Below, piece after piece: positions 1 through 5,614 of a stretch of 9,614 bases of DNA. Within the stretch, counting starts at the first letter, position 1. The number at the start of each line of letters is the position of its first letter. Location of the stretch: positions 1-9,614 of the forward strand of contig CAZIFF010000022.1 in the NCBI GenBank assembly GCA_964538345.1. The letters are read 5' to 3'. The DNA is from JAGOTN01 sp964538345 (GTDB lineage Bacteria; Patescibacteriota; Minisyncoccia; Phycocordibacterales; JAACPR01). The notes below the pieces were generated by a model, which had not been told where the DNA came from, ran no database searches, and saw only the letters and a program-made list of their open reading frames with translations. The position numbers and the translations under genes were made by a program.

Positions 1-57
1 GATTATATCTTATTCAAAGTTGGTGAAGTGAGGGATCAAAACCCCCAATCCGATTGA
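1..57 (+). CDS. Possible C-terminal end of an upstream protein gene (partial)
   Basis: Frame 1 is open from the window edge through 18 codons (DYILFKVGEVRDQNPQSD) and ends at two consecutive TGA codons at 55-60. The other two forward frames close earlier, at about 24 and 30. The residues are polar and charged like an ordinary protein tail, and codon choice (gaa, aaa, gat) fits the genome. Eighteen codons can stay open by chance, so this is only a candidate and no family can be assigned. Its stop codon lies inside the left strand of the structured element that starts near 54. If the gene is real, the 5S gene here does not directly follow a 23S gene. Confidence 0.35.
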   Translation, partial: DYILFKVGEVRDQNPQSD

Positions 58-169
58 TGATTTCCTGCTCGGAGCAGGAAAGGTGCCCAGATGCTCCTGT
101 GTCGGAGCTTTGCTGGTAACTACAATCCCGCGGCGCTTCTGAAAGCATCCGGGCACCAAACGTCATCAA
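54..169 (+). ncRNA. Unidentified GC-rich three-way-junction RNA element
   Basis: The segment folds by direct complementarity. An outer helix pairs 54-60 with 163-169 (7 bp). A perfect 9-bp hairpin follows at 61-69/73-81 with loop CGG. A 14-position stem pairs 82-95 with 144-157, with a single A89/C150 mismatch. The outer helix, the hairpin and the long stem abut with no unpaired base at 60/61 or 81/82, leaving only 158-162 free, which is the geometry of a three-way junction. The 48-base apical part (96-143) holds smaller possible pairings. GC content is far above the surroundings. A T-rich stretch follows at 173-186. I looked for tRNA, tmRNA, SRP RNA, RNase P, 23S and common riboswitch signatures and found none convincing. 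Strand is assumed because the 5S gene follows on the plus strand. Confidence 0.5.
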
Positions 170-225
170 AAATTTTGTTCTTTTTTAAAAAAAGAATCGC
201 TCCTGTATTAGAATCTTTCATATGA
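91..225 (+). CDS. Possible 44-aa small protein overlapping the structured element
   Basis: An ATG at 91 opens 44 codons to TGA at 223-225. The product begins MLLCRSFAGNYNPAALLKAS and has a hydrophobic then basic patch (ILFFFKKR) near residues 28-35, followed by PVLESFI. An AGGAAAGG sequence at 76-83 lies 7 bases before the ATG and would be a good Shine-Dalgarno site, the best in the window. Against a gene: the start codon and ribosome site lie inside strongly paired stems (61-81 and 82-95/144-157), and the ORF runs almost to the 5S precursor helix at 228. No family is recognised. The base pairing may be the real signal and the ORF a by-product, or a structured RNA may control this start. Confidence 0.22.
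   Translation: MLLCRSFAGNYNPAALLKASGHQTSSKILFFFKKRIAPVLESFI
209..214 (+). promoter_or_regulatory. Weak candidate -10 box for the 5S transcript
   Basis: TAGAAT at 209-214 would start transcription near 221-226, just before the 5S precursor helix begins at 228. No -35 match is visible at the expected distance, where the sequence is an A run. The 5S gene may instead be read from a promoter upstream of the window. Confidence 0.2.
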
Positions 226-227
226 AG

Positions 228-362
228 ATGTGTATCTTCTGATCTGGTGACTCGTCGCTGGGGTCACACCCGTTCTCATTCCGAACACGGCAGTTAAGCC
301 CAGTTGAGGCGATGATACTCGAAAGGGGAAAGTAGCTAGTCGCCAGTTCAGAGGATACACAT
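228..362 (+). other. 5S precursor processing helix
   Basis: The flanks of the 5S gene pair over 20 positions: 228-247 with 343-362. There is one T/T mismatch (243/347) and one wobble (237/353), and the helix runs on into helix I of 5S. Such a long double helix around a stable RNA is the usual substrate for a double-strand endonuclease such as RNase III or an M5-like enzyme. The enzyme is an inference; the pairing is seen directly. Confidence 0.8.
241..349 (+). rRNA. rrf: 5S ribosomal RNA
   Basis: This is the small RNA of the large ribosomal subunit's central protuberance. The conserved core is plain: CCGAACACGG followed by CAGTTAAGCCC around 281-300 (loop C and helix III region), then GGCGATGATACTC and the GAAAGGGGAAAGTAG region (helices IV/V, loop E). 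Helix I closes CTGGTGACT (244-252) with AGTCGCCAG (338-346). Mature ends are set from helix I and are uncertain by a few bases; the molecule is about 103-109 nt, on the short side for bacteria. No tRNA lies beside it and no 23S 3' end was recognised upstream, so it may be unlinked from 23S. Confidence 0.95.
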
Positions 363-366
363 TAAG

Positions 367-400
367 CAAAAAATTCGCTTCGGCGGATTTTTTGTTTTTT
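367..400 (+). terminator. Intrinsic terminator of the 5S transcript
   Basis: A 12-bp stem (367-378 with 383-394, one T-G wobble) is capped by a stable TTCG tetraloop at 379-382 and followed by six T at 395-400. It begins 4 bases after the 5S precursor helix ends. Confidence 0.9.
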
Positions 401-408
401 GATATACT
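400..408 (+). promoter_or_regulatory. Extended -10 promoter, probably leaderless, for the anchored protein gene
   Basis: TGATATACT carries the TGn extension (400-402) and the -10 hexamer TATACT (403-408). The ATG is at 415, so the expected start of transcription, about 7 bases after the -10, falls on or next to the start codon. No -35 match is seen; that region lies inside the preceding terminator stem. A TGn-extended -10 can work without a -35. Confidence 0.45.
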
Positions 409-414
409 TATAAC

Positions 415-1179
415 ATGTCATGGGGAACAGAAAGAAGAAATTCTATAATTTTTATTTTCTTTGTTATTGTTTTGGCGATTTTTGCCTATGTTCTTTATGA
501 TGCGCTTTATGAACCACCAAATTGTTTTGATAAAAAATGGAATGGAGATGAAGTGGGAATTGATTGTGGTGGTTCTTGCGAATTGCTTTGTGAGTCACAA
601 GTTTTAAATCCAATCATTCGCTTCACTCGTTTATTTGAAGTTGCTCCTGGGGTCTATAATGTTTTAGCTTATTTAGAAAATCCAAACCCTACTGGCGGTG
701 TAGAAAAAGTTTCTTATAGATTTAAAATTTTTGATGATAAAAATGTTTTGCTTCAAGAAAGAAGAGGAACAGTGGTTATTTATCCAAAATCTATTATTCC
801 AGTTTTGGAAAGTAGTTTAGCGGTTGGAAAATTAGAGGCCACAAGAGTTGCTTTTGAATTTTCAGAGCCATTGATTTGGAAAAAACAAGAACTAGCAGAA
901 AGCACAATTCTTATTCAAGATGAAGAAATTTCAAACATTGATGATGAACCAAGGATTAGAGCGATTGTAAAAAACACAGGTCTGGTTGCATTAAAAGATG
1001 TAAAAATAGTTGCTATTGTTTATGATCAAAATGACAACGCTATTGCGTCTTCAAGAACCTTGTTTGAAACAATGCCGCCAAACACTGATTTAGAAGCATT
1101 TTTCGCTTGGTCACAACCATTTTCTAGTGAGCCGTTTAGATTTGAGTTGATTCCAATTTATGACAGAAGCAACAATTAG
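415..1179 (+). CDS. Membrane-anchored extracytoplasmic protein with CDG-type cysteine motif and two Ig-like/FxLYD-like domains
   Basis: The 254-aa product has a short basic N-terminus (ERR, residues 6-8), one membrane segment at about 11-29, then an outward-facing chain. Residues 37-59 carry C37, the NGDE turn at 43-46, D50-C51-G52-G53, C55 and C59. This resembles a cysteine-rich CDxxxNGxExxxDCGG element often seen in secreted CPR and archaeal proteins. Two beta-rich stretches follow, about 66-150 and 170-250. Each has a valine/tyrosine-rich strand and a D-x-N/K turn (KIFDDKNVLL and AIVYDQNDNAIA), like FxLYD or related immunoglobulin-like folds. Function is unknown; a periplasmic or surface scaffold near the wall synthase is plausible because the next gene overlaps it by 20 bases and encodes RodA. 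There is no Shine-Dalgarno site, and a -10 box lies 6 bases before the ATG. The fold assignment is by eye. Confidence 0.85.
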   Translation: MSWGTERRNSIIFIFFVIVLAIFAYVLYDALYEPPNCFDKKWNGDEVGIDCGGSCELLCESQVLNPIIRFTRLFEVAPGVYNVLAYLENPNPTGGVEKVSYRFKIFDDKNVLLQERRGTVVIYPKSIIPVLESSLAVGKLEATRVAFEFSEPLIWKKQELAESTILIQDEEISNIDDEPRIRAIVKNTGLVALKDVKIVAIVYDQNDNAIASSRTLFETMPPNTDLEAFFAWSQPFSSEPFRFELIPIYDRSNN

Positions 1180-2302
1180 TGTTTTTAAGAAATTAATCAA
1201 CGGAATTGATTGGATTTTAGTTTTTGCTATGGTCTTGCTTTCTTTGGCAGGACTTGTGACCATGTCATCTCTAGGTAACAACAGTATATTTTTTGATAGG
1301 CAAGTTATTTGGTTGATTATTTCTTTTGTAATATTTTTCACGCTCAGTCTAATTGATTTTAAATTTTTAAGACGCACTCAAGTTATAACTTGGATTTTTG
1401 CTCTGTCTGTTGGTTTGCTCGGAACTTTGTTTTTTGTTGGAACTGTAGCGAAGGGAGCACAAAGCTGGCTTGATTTCGGTGCGTTTAGTGTGCAGCCAGC
1501 AGAAATTGTAAAGCTGGTTTTGATTTTGGTGTTGGCAAAATATTTTTCACGAAGACATGTTGAGATACGAAACATTCGTCATATTATAGTTTCTGGTGCT
1601 TATGCTTTTCTTTTGTTTTTGCTTGTTTTGGTGCAACCAGACTTTGGGTCAGCGCTTATTATTTTCTGTATTTGGTTTGGAATGATTATGGTTTCAGGTC
1701 TTTCAAAAAAACATTTGCTTGCAGTTTTTTTGCTTGGAATAATCACATTCGTTTTTATGTGGACTACAATTCTTCAGCCATATCAAAAAGCTAGAATTAT
1801 GACTTTTATTCATCCGCTTCAAGATATTCAGGGCACTGGATACAATGCGTATCAATCTACTATTGCTGTGGGTTCTGGTCAGGTCTTGGGAAAAGGAATT
1901 GGATACGGAACACAATCACGATTGGAATTTTTACCAGAATATGAAACCGATTTTATTTTTGCAGCATTTGCAGAAGAGTGGGGATTTGTCGGTGTTTTAA
2001 TTTTATTCTTTTTGTTCGCTGTGGTTATTTGGAGAGTTGTTTCAAATGCGTTGCGCGGTGCAACAAACTTCGAAACTCTTTTTGGAATAGGTTTAGCTGT
2101 ATTGTTTATGGCGCATTTTATTGTGCATGTAGGAATGAATATTGGTTTGATGCCCGTGACTGGATTAACAATTCCATTTATGAGCTATGGAGGATCGCAT
2201 TTGGTGGTGACTTTTGCCGGTCTCGGTATTTTGATGAGTATGAGAAGATATGCTCGAGCTTCACATAGAGATGTGATGAAAAATGAGTTTTTGGGGATTT
2301 AA
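1160..2302 (+). CDS. rodA: SEDS-family peptidoglycan glycosyltransferase RodA
   Basis: RodA polymerises lipid II into glycan strands during side-wall growth, normally with a class B penicillin-binding protein, in the cytoplasmic membrane. The 380-aa length is typical and the chain is almost all membrane helices (about ten). SEDS signatures are clear: IDWILV at the N-terminus, WLDFGAFSVQPAEIVKL, VQPDFGSALI, then FLPEYETDFIFAAFAEEWG with the conserved acidic D264, and NIGLMPVTGLTIPFMSYGGS near the C-terminus. The NIGLMPVTG version and gene context favour RodA over FtsW, but the two are hard to separate by eye and no PBP2 gene adjoins. The start at 1160 gives a natural N-terminus and overlaps the previous gene by 20 bases, implying one transcript and coupled translation. 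No Shine-Dalgarno site is seen. The gene ends 3 bases from the converging glycosyltransferase gene. Confidence 0.93.
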   Translation: MTEATISVFKKLINGIDWILVFAMVLLSLAGLVTMSSLGNNSIFFDRQVIWLIISFVIFFTLSLIDFKFLRRTQVITWIFALSVGLLGTLFFVGTVAKGAQSWLDFGAFSVQPAEIVKLVLILVLAKYFSRRHVEIRNIRHIIVSGAYAFLLFLLVLVQPDFGSALIIFCIWFGMIMVSGLSKKHLLAVFLLGIITFVFMWTTILQPYQKARIMTFIHPLQDIQGTGYNAYQSTIAVGSGQVLGKGIGYGTQSRLEFLPEYETDFIFAAFAEEWGFVGVLILFFLFAVVIWRVVSNALRGATNFETLFGIGLAVLFMAHFIVHVGMNIGLMPVTGLTIPFMSYGGSHLVVTFAGLGILMSMRRYARASHRDVMKNEFLGI

Positions 2303-2304
2303 TG

Positions 2305-2334
2305 CTTAAAAACCGTATATTTTAAGGGTTTTTT
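2305..2334 (+). terminator. Weak candidate terminator for rodA inside the end of the converging gene
   Basis: CTTAAAA (2305-2311) pairs with TTTTAAG (2320-2326), followed by GG and six T (2329-2334). An alternative pairs AAAAACC (2308-2314) with GGTTTTT (2327-2333). Both are AT-rich and not very stable. The element starts 2 bases after the rodA stop and encodes the last codons of the minus-strand gene. Confidence 0.3.
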
Positions 2335-3436
2335 CGAGCATTTGAGAATGGGAGAAATTTTCTTTAACTCTTTTATGAAGATTTTCTGCAGAATCTTTTC
2401 TCCAACTTTCATTTTTGATTGCATTAATGATTGCAATTGATAAAGCGTTTTCATTTTCGGGCTCAACTATTTTTCCAAAATTTTCATCAGAGATAATTTC
2501 TGGCAATCCTCCAACTCTTGTTGTGATTACGGGAATATTTGCTAAACCTGCTTCTAATACTACAAGTGCCATTGCTTCTGACCTTGATGGCAATACAAAC
2601 AAATCAAACGCTTTTAAATATTTTGCAGCATTGTCTACGAAGCCTGCTAAAATTACTTTTTCTTGCAAATTATTTTCTGAGATTTGTTTTTCTAATTCAG
2701 CACGAATTTCTCCTTCACCAATAATTATGAATTGCGCATCAATTTCTGATTCTGTTTTTTTGATAGCATTTATTAAAATATCTAAACCTTTAATCGGATG
2801 AAGCTCGGCGATTGTGCCAACTAGGAATTTCTCTGCGTTTAATTTCTGATTTATTTCAAAAAGTTTTTGTCGTGCTTCAGATTTTTCATAAAAATCGATT
2901 TCTTTTACACCATTTGAAATAACTTCAATTTTTTTAGAAACAAAAGGCCAACCTGAAACTTGTTTAAGCAATTGATTAGAAACAGCAATTGTTTTATCTG
3001 CAAATAAAATTGTTAACCAGTATAAAAATTTAATTAAAATCTTTGCAGCAGGGGATCTGTCTTCATTGAAAGCCCAACCATGTGCGGTGAAAATAATTTT
3101 AGGTGTTCCAGATAGGCGAGCGGCTAAACTTCCAAGCCCACCAATCTTTGAACTATTTAAATGCACAATATCAAAGTTTCTTTTTTTGAATAATTTATAC
3201 AAAAACCAAAATGCTGAAAGTTCTTTTGAAAATGAAATGTCTCTTTCTAAGTTGGGTATTGTTATAACTTCAATTCCGGCACTTTCTAATTTTTCTTTTA
3301 AAATACCATTTCCACCAAGTGCGACTGTGATATCGAATGTATTTCTGTCTAAAGAATTGGCAATTTCAAAAACATATTTTTGAGCACCACCCCAATTTGA
3401 TTTTGTGATTATGTGGCAGATTTTGATTTTTTGCAT
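2306..3436 (-). CDS. GT-B glycosyltransferase, family 4 type
   Basis: A GT4-like enzyme that moves a sugar from a nucleotide donor to a lipid-linked or glycan acceptor at the inner face of the membrane. The 376-aa chain from the chosen start has the two-domain GT-B pattern. The N-terminal domain has KICHIITKSNWGGAQKYV (the GGA loop), FDIVHLNS, and a membrane-touching hydrophobic patch (ILIKFLYWLTILFA). The C-terminal domain has ISNGV, IAELHPIKGLDILINAI, GEGEIRAELE, and the EX7E motif in SEAMALVVLEA followed by PVITTRVGGLPEII. The longer ORF beginning at 3490 is rejected because a perfect -10 box (3478-3473, minus) lies downstream of that codon, and family members start near MQKIKICHII. It diverges from the sugar-phosphotransferase gene and converges on rodA with a 3-base gap. 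Donor and acceptor cannot be read from sequence. Confidence 0.9.
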   Translation of the reverse strand: MQKIKICHIITKSNWGGAQKYVFEIANSLDRNTFDITVALGGNGILKEKLESAGIEVITIPNLERDISFSKELSAFWFLYKLFKKRNFDIVHLNSSKIGGLGSLAARLSGTPKIIFTAHGWAFNEDRSPAAKILIKFLYWLTILFADKTIAVSNQLLKQVSGWPFVSKKIEVISNGVKEIDFYEKSEARQKLFEINQKLNAEKFLVGTIAELHPIKGLDILINAIKKTESEIDAQFIIIGEGEIRAELEKQISENNLQEKVILAGFVDNAAKYLKAFDLFVLPSRSEAMALVVLEAGLANIPVITTRVGGLPEIISDENFGKIVEPENENALSIAIINAIKNESWRKDSAENLHKRVKENFSHSQMLEKTLKIYGF

Positions 3437-3449
3437 ATTTTTATATTGA

Positions 3450-3477
3450 TTGCACTTATTTGCTGTATCTGTATTAT
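3450..3477 (+). promoter_or_regulatory. Candidate promoter of the sugar-phosphotransferase gene, overlapping the divergent one
   Basis: TTGCAC (3450-3455) and TATTAT (3472-3477) are 16 bases apart, with transcription expected near 3484 and the ATG at 3504. The -10 box overlaps the minus-strand TATAAT almost completely, so polymerase could occupy only one direction at a time. Confidence 0.4.
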
Positions 3478-3478
3478 A
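3473..3478 (-). promoter_or_regulatory. -10 box of the glycosyltransferase promoter
   Basis: The minus strand reads TATAAT exactly here, 36 bases before the ATG at 3436, predicting a leader of about 30 bases. No good -35 is seen near 3496-3501. This site fixes the downstream start as the likely one. Confidence 0.5.
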
Positions 3479-3503
3479 AAGTACACCCATAGTAGGGCCT
3501 AAA

Positions 3504-4850
3504 ATGACTATTGTAAATAAACGAGAATCTTTGCTTTTACTTCTAGGAGACCTAGTATTTTTCTATGTTGCTTTGTGGTTTACGCTCTTTTTGCGTTATT
3601 TGGAGATTCCTGATTATGAAAGATTAATTTCTCACGTTGAACCATTTTCAATTTTGTTTGTTATTTGGATAATATTTTTCTATATAGCAGGACTTTATGA
3701 AAAACATACTATTTTCTTACAAAGTCGTTTGCCATCAACTATTTTAAATACTCAGATTGTAAACAGTTTGGCTGCTGTGTCATTTTTCTATCTGATTCCA
3801 TTTTTTGGTATTACACCTAAAACTAATTTGTTTATTTATCTTTTAATCAGTTTCGGATTAATTGTCTTGTGGCGTCTATTTATTTTTCCAAAAGTTTTCT
3901 TTAAAAAGAAAAAGTTTTCAGCAATCTTGATTGGTTCTGGTAAGGAGATGAAAGATTTAAAAAATGAAGTAAATGAAAATGATAGATACGGATTTTATTT
4001 TGTTAGAAGTATAGATGTTGCTGGTCTTGATCAAATTGATTTTCAAAGAGAGGTCTTGGATGTGGTGTATTCAGAGGCCGTATCTCTAATCGCTGTTGAT
4101 ATGAAAGATCCTGCCATTTTGCCGATTGTGCCTCAGCTTTATAATTTAATATTTTGTGGAATCCAATTTATAGATACACACAAAGTATATGAAAGTATTT
4201 TTGATAGAATTCCGCTTTCGATTATCGGCTATAGTTGGTTTTTAGAAAATATTTCTTCAAAGACACATATTGTCTATGACACTTTAAAAAGATTGATGGA
4301 TATTGTGGTGGCAATTTTGTTTGGAATTATTACTTTGATTTTTTATCCTTTTATTGTGGTGGCAATTTTAATCGAAGATGGTGGCAAGGTGTTTATTTTT
4401 CAAGAAAGAGTTGGGCAAGGTGGCAGAAGATTTAAGTTGGTGAAGTTTAGAAGCATGACGCGCAATGAAGATCGCGGTGGTTGGGTGGGTGAGACTGATA
4501 ATCGTGTGACTCGTGTTGGAGCTTTTTTGCGAAAAACTCGTCTTGATGAATTTCCACAACTTTGGAATGTGTTGTGTGGAGATATGTCTTTGATTGGGCC
4601 GCGTCCAGATATTATTGGAAATTTTGAAAAATTATCTGAAGAGGTGCCTTATTATACGATTCGTAATGTAGTGAAGCCGGGGCTTTCTGGTTGGGCACAA
4701 ACTCATCAAGATGTGGTACCGCAATCTATTGAAGAGACAAAAGAGCGCTTAGCTTATGATTTATTTTATATAAAAAACCGTTCATTTATTTTGGATATTA
4801 AAATTGGGTTGCAGACTATTAAAACGTTGCTTTCTAGAGTGGGGAGATAA
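3504..4850 (+). CDS. Polyprenyl-phosphate sugar-phosphotransferase (WbaP/EpsE-type initiating enzyme)
   Basis: It starts a lipid-linked glycan by moving a sugar-1-phosphate from a UDP-sugar to undecaprenyl phosphate in the cytoplasmic membrane. The 448-aa chain has the large-enzyme layout. Four or five N-terminal membrane segments lie within about 9-130, a Rossmann-like middle domain starts near KFSAILIGSGKEM (137-149), and a catalytic bacterial sugar transferase domain starts at RLMDI (263-267). The catalytic core shows KFRSM (314-318), the D348-E349 dyad in TRLDEFPQLWNVL, and GPRPD (365-369), then KPGLSGWAQ. All key residues are present. The substrate sugar is not readable. It is divergent from the GT4 gene and, with it, suggests a small surface-polysaccharide locus. 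The ATG at 3504 has no clear Shine-Dalgarno site. The inverted repeat of the next promoter begins directly after its stop codon. Confidence 0.93.
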   Translation: MTIVNKRESLLLLLGDLVFFYVALWFTLFLRYLEIPDYERLISHVEPFSILFVIWIIFFYIAGLYEKHTIFLQSRLPSTILNTQIVNSLAAVSFFYLIPFFGITPKTNLFIYLLISFGLIVLWRLFIFPKVFFKKKKFSAILIGSGKEMKDLKNEVNENDRYGFYFVRSIDVAGLDQIDFQREVLDVVYSEAVSLIAVDMKDPAILPIVPQLYNLIFCGIQFIDTHKVYESIFDRIPLSIIGYSWFLENISSKTHIVYDTLKRLMDIVVAILFGIITLIFYPFIVVAILIEDGGKVFIFQERVGQGGRRFKLVKFRSMTRNEDRGGWVGETDNRVTRVGAFLRKTRLDEFPQLWNVLCGDMSLIGPRPDIIGNFEKLSEEVPYYTIRNVVKPGLSGWAQTHQDVVPQSIEETKERLAYDLFYIKNRSFILDIKIGLQTIKTLLSRVGR

Positions 4851-4867
4851 TTTGACATTACGTCAAA
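4851..4867. promoter_or_regulatory. Perfect inverted repeat over the -35 box (candidate operator)
   Basis: TTTGAC (4851-4856) and GTCAAA (4862-4867) are perfect inverted copies around ATTAC. The left arm covers most of the -35 hexamer of the promoter at 4852-4879. A dimeric repressor bound here would block polymerase. Short half-sites are common in AT-rich DNA, so this is suggestive only. Confidence 0.4.
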
Positions 4868-4879
4868 TTATGATATAAT
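4852..4879 (+). promoter_or_regulatory. Strong sigma70-type promoter with extended -10
   Basis: A perfect -35 TTGACA (4852-4857), a 16-base spacer ending in TGA (4871-4873, the extended -10 element) and a perfect TATAAT (4874-4879). Transcription should begin around 4886. It is by far the closest match to consensus in the window and serves the 198-aa gene. Confidence 0.88.
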
Positions 4880-4885
4880 TGTAGG

Positions 4886-4991
4886 GAAGTCTTGAAATCA
4901 AAGATAGTTATGGTCGTAGAATCCCTGGAAGGATTCAAATTACGATTCTGGGTCGGAACCCCTATTTTGAGATTAGAGACACCCTTGAAAA
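4886..4991 (+). promoter_or_regulatory. Structured 5' leader of the 198-aa gene
   Basis: About 105 bases separate the predicted transcript start from the GTG. GAATCC (4919-4924) pairs with GGATTC (4931-4936). A competing pairing joins AGAATC (4918-4923) to GATTCT (4944-4949). GGGT (4950-4953) pairs with ACCC (4958-4961) over a CGGA loop. Mutually exclusive hairpins in a long leader can signal attenuation or a riboswitch, but no known riboswitch core is recognised and there is no T-rich terminator within the leader. Confidence 0.35.
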
Positions 4992-5023
4992 GTGAAAAAC
5001 AAAAAAGAAATGACAGTGATTGA
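4910..5023 (+). CDS. Possible 37-aa upstream ORF overlapping the next gene
   Basis: An ATG at 4910, about 25 bases into the predicted transcript, opens 37 codons (beginning MVVESLEGFKLRFWVG) to TGA at 5021-5023. It overlaps the first 32 bases of the 198-aa gene in another frame, so ribosomes leaving it would stop just past that gene's start, as in translational coupling. Codons (GTC, TCC, CTG, TTC) match the higher-GC style of the following gene. There is no Shine-Dalgarno site and no family match. It could equally be a chance ORF in a structured leader. Confidence 0.25.
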   Translation: MVVESLEGFKLRFWVGTPILRLETPLKSEKQKRNDSD

Positions 5024-5588
5024 GAAAGCTCTGCAATTCCAACTCGGCAGAAGTCTGTCTCCGTTGGAGTGTGCAAAGAAAGTCCAACGCCCGAAATTTT
5101 GGGCGCAGGTTACTTTCATTGCAATCACAATCTTACAAATCACAAGTTTTGTGGCTTTCTTCCAAAGCAACACACCTGTTGATTTGCTGAACATGGTTGC
5201 GGGGACTGTCTGCTCACTGATTGTTACTGCGGTAGTTTACTACGTGGTAGGAATGATTGAGATTGGATGTAAGGTCGAGTCTATGGGTTTTCGTTATCTG
5301 CTAATCGCAGATGGTCTCAAGAGACATGGTTTGCGGAAGGTCTTAAAAGAGATCTCGCCGGAACGTGTCACCAGCATGATCGAGAGTCGCTTACTCCAAT
5401 ACGCGAAACTGGTCATGAAACAACAAGCTGAAGGTAGAGACTCTAAAAAGGTCGACGCCTTCAAAGATTCAACATTTAACGACCTTTTCAACATTGCGAA
5501 GGAGTTGGGTGTCAAGGTGGATCCTTACGCAGATTTCTTTCCCACGATAATCACATTGAGTAAATCTCCTTTCGAAGTTTGTCAGTGA
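4992..5588 (+). CDS. Unknown 198-aa protein with two membrane helices
   Basis: I do not recognise this protein. It has a basic, soluble N-terminus (about 1-35), two membrane segments at about 38-58 and 64-90, and a mostly helical, charged cytoplasmic-type C-terminal half (about 95-198) with ERVTSMIESRLLQYAKLVMKQ and a short FNDLFNIAKELGVKVDPYADFF segment. A TGA three bases upstream in frame (4986-4988) means the gene can start only at GTG 4992 or at internal codons such as ATG 5010; neither has a Shine-Dalgarno site. Its base use differs sharply from its neighbours: 29/60 G+C at 5341-5400 against 13/60 at 3661-3720, with many GTC, ATC, CTC and CGC codons. With its own consensus promoter, long leader and strong terminator it is a self-contained unit, likely well expressed or acquired by transfer. 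The hairpin at 5582-5594 overlaps its stop codon. Confidence 0.8.
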   Translation: MKNKKEMTVIEKALQFQLGRSLSPLECAKKVQRPKFWAQVTFIAITILQITSFVAFFQSNTPVDLLNMVAGTVCSLIVTAVVYYVVGMIEIGCKVESMGFRYLLIADGLKRHGLRKVLKEISPERVTSMIESRLLQYAKLVMKQQAEGRDSKKVDAFKDSTFNDLFNIAKELGVKVDPYADFFPTIITLSKSPFEVCQ

Positions 5589-5614
5589 CCCTGACAACAG
5601 GAGACTTTCTCTCG

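Noticed and set aside
82..158. tRNA with acceptor stem GGTGCCC/GGGCACC followed by A
   Set aside because: There is no TTCGA-type T loop, no five-base anticodon stem with a seven-base loop, and the acceptor continues as a longer stem (GATGCT/AGCATC), which a tRNA cannot have.
110..160. 3' end of 23S rRNA, because of GGTAACTAC and CTGAAAGCATC resembling its last domain
   Set aside because: The downstream universal GTTGATAGG-type segment and the final helices are absent before the 5S gene, and the helix context differs from the 23S model.
52..170. Hammerhead ribozyme: GATGA before a hairpin, then GAAA, in a three-way junction
   Set aside because: The core would read TTGATGA instead of CTGANGA. 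The 3' side of the long stem ends in CACCAAA rather than the required UH before the cleavage site. Essential core bases are missing.
2415..2801. 128-aa plus-strand ORF opposite the GT4 gene
   Set aside because: The opposite strand encodes clear GT4 motifs including the EX7E motif; this frame is a by-product.
3437..3490. N-terminal extension of the GT4 glycosyltransferase from ATG 3490
   Set aside because: The extra 18 residues look unlike a protein start for this family, and a perfect -10 box for the gene lies downstream of that ATG.
4973..5194. Minus-strand ORFs over the leader and start of the 198-aa gene
   Set aside because: Promoter, terminator and codon pattern all point to the plus strand, and no minus-strand promoter is visible.
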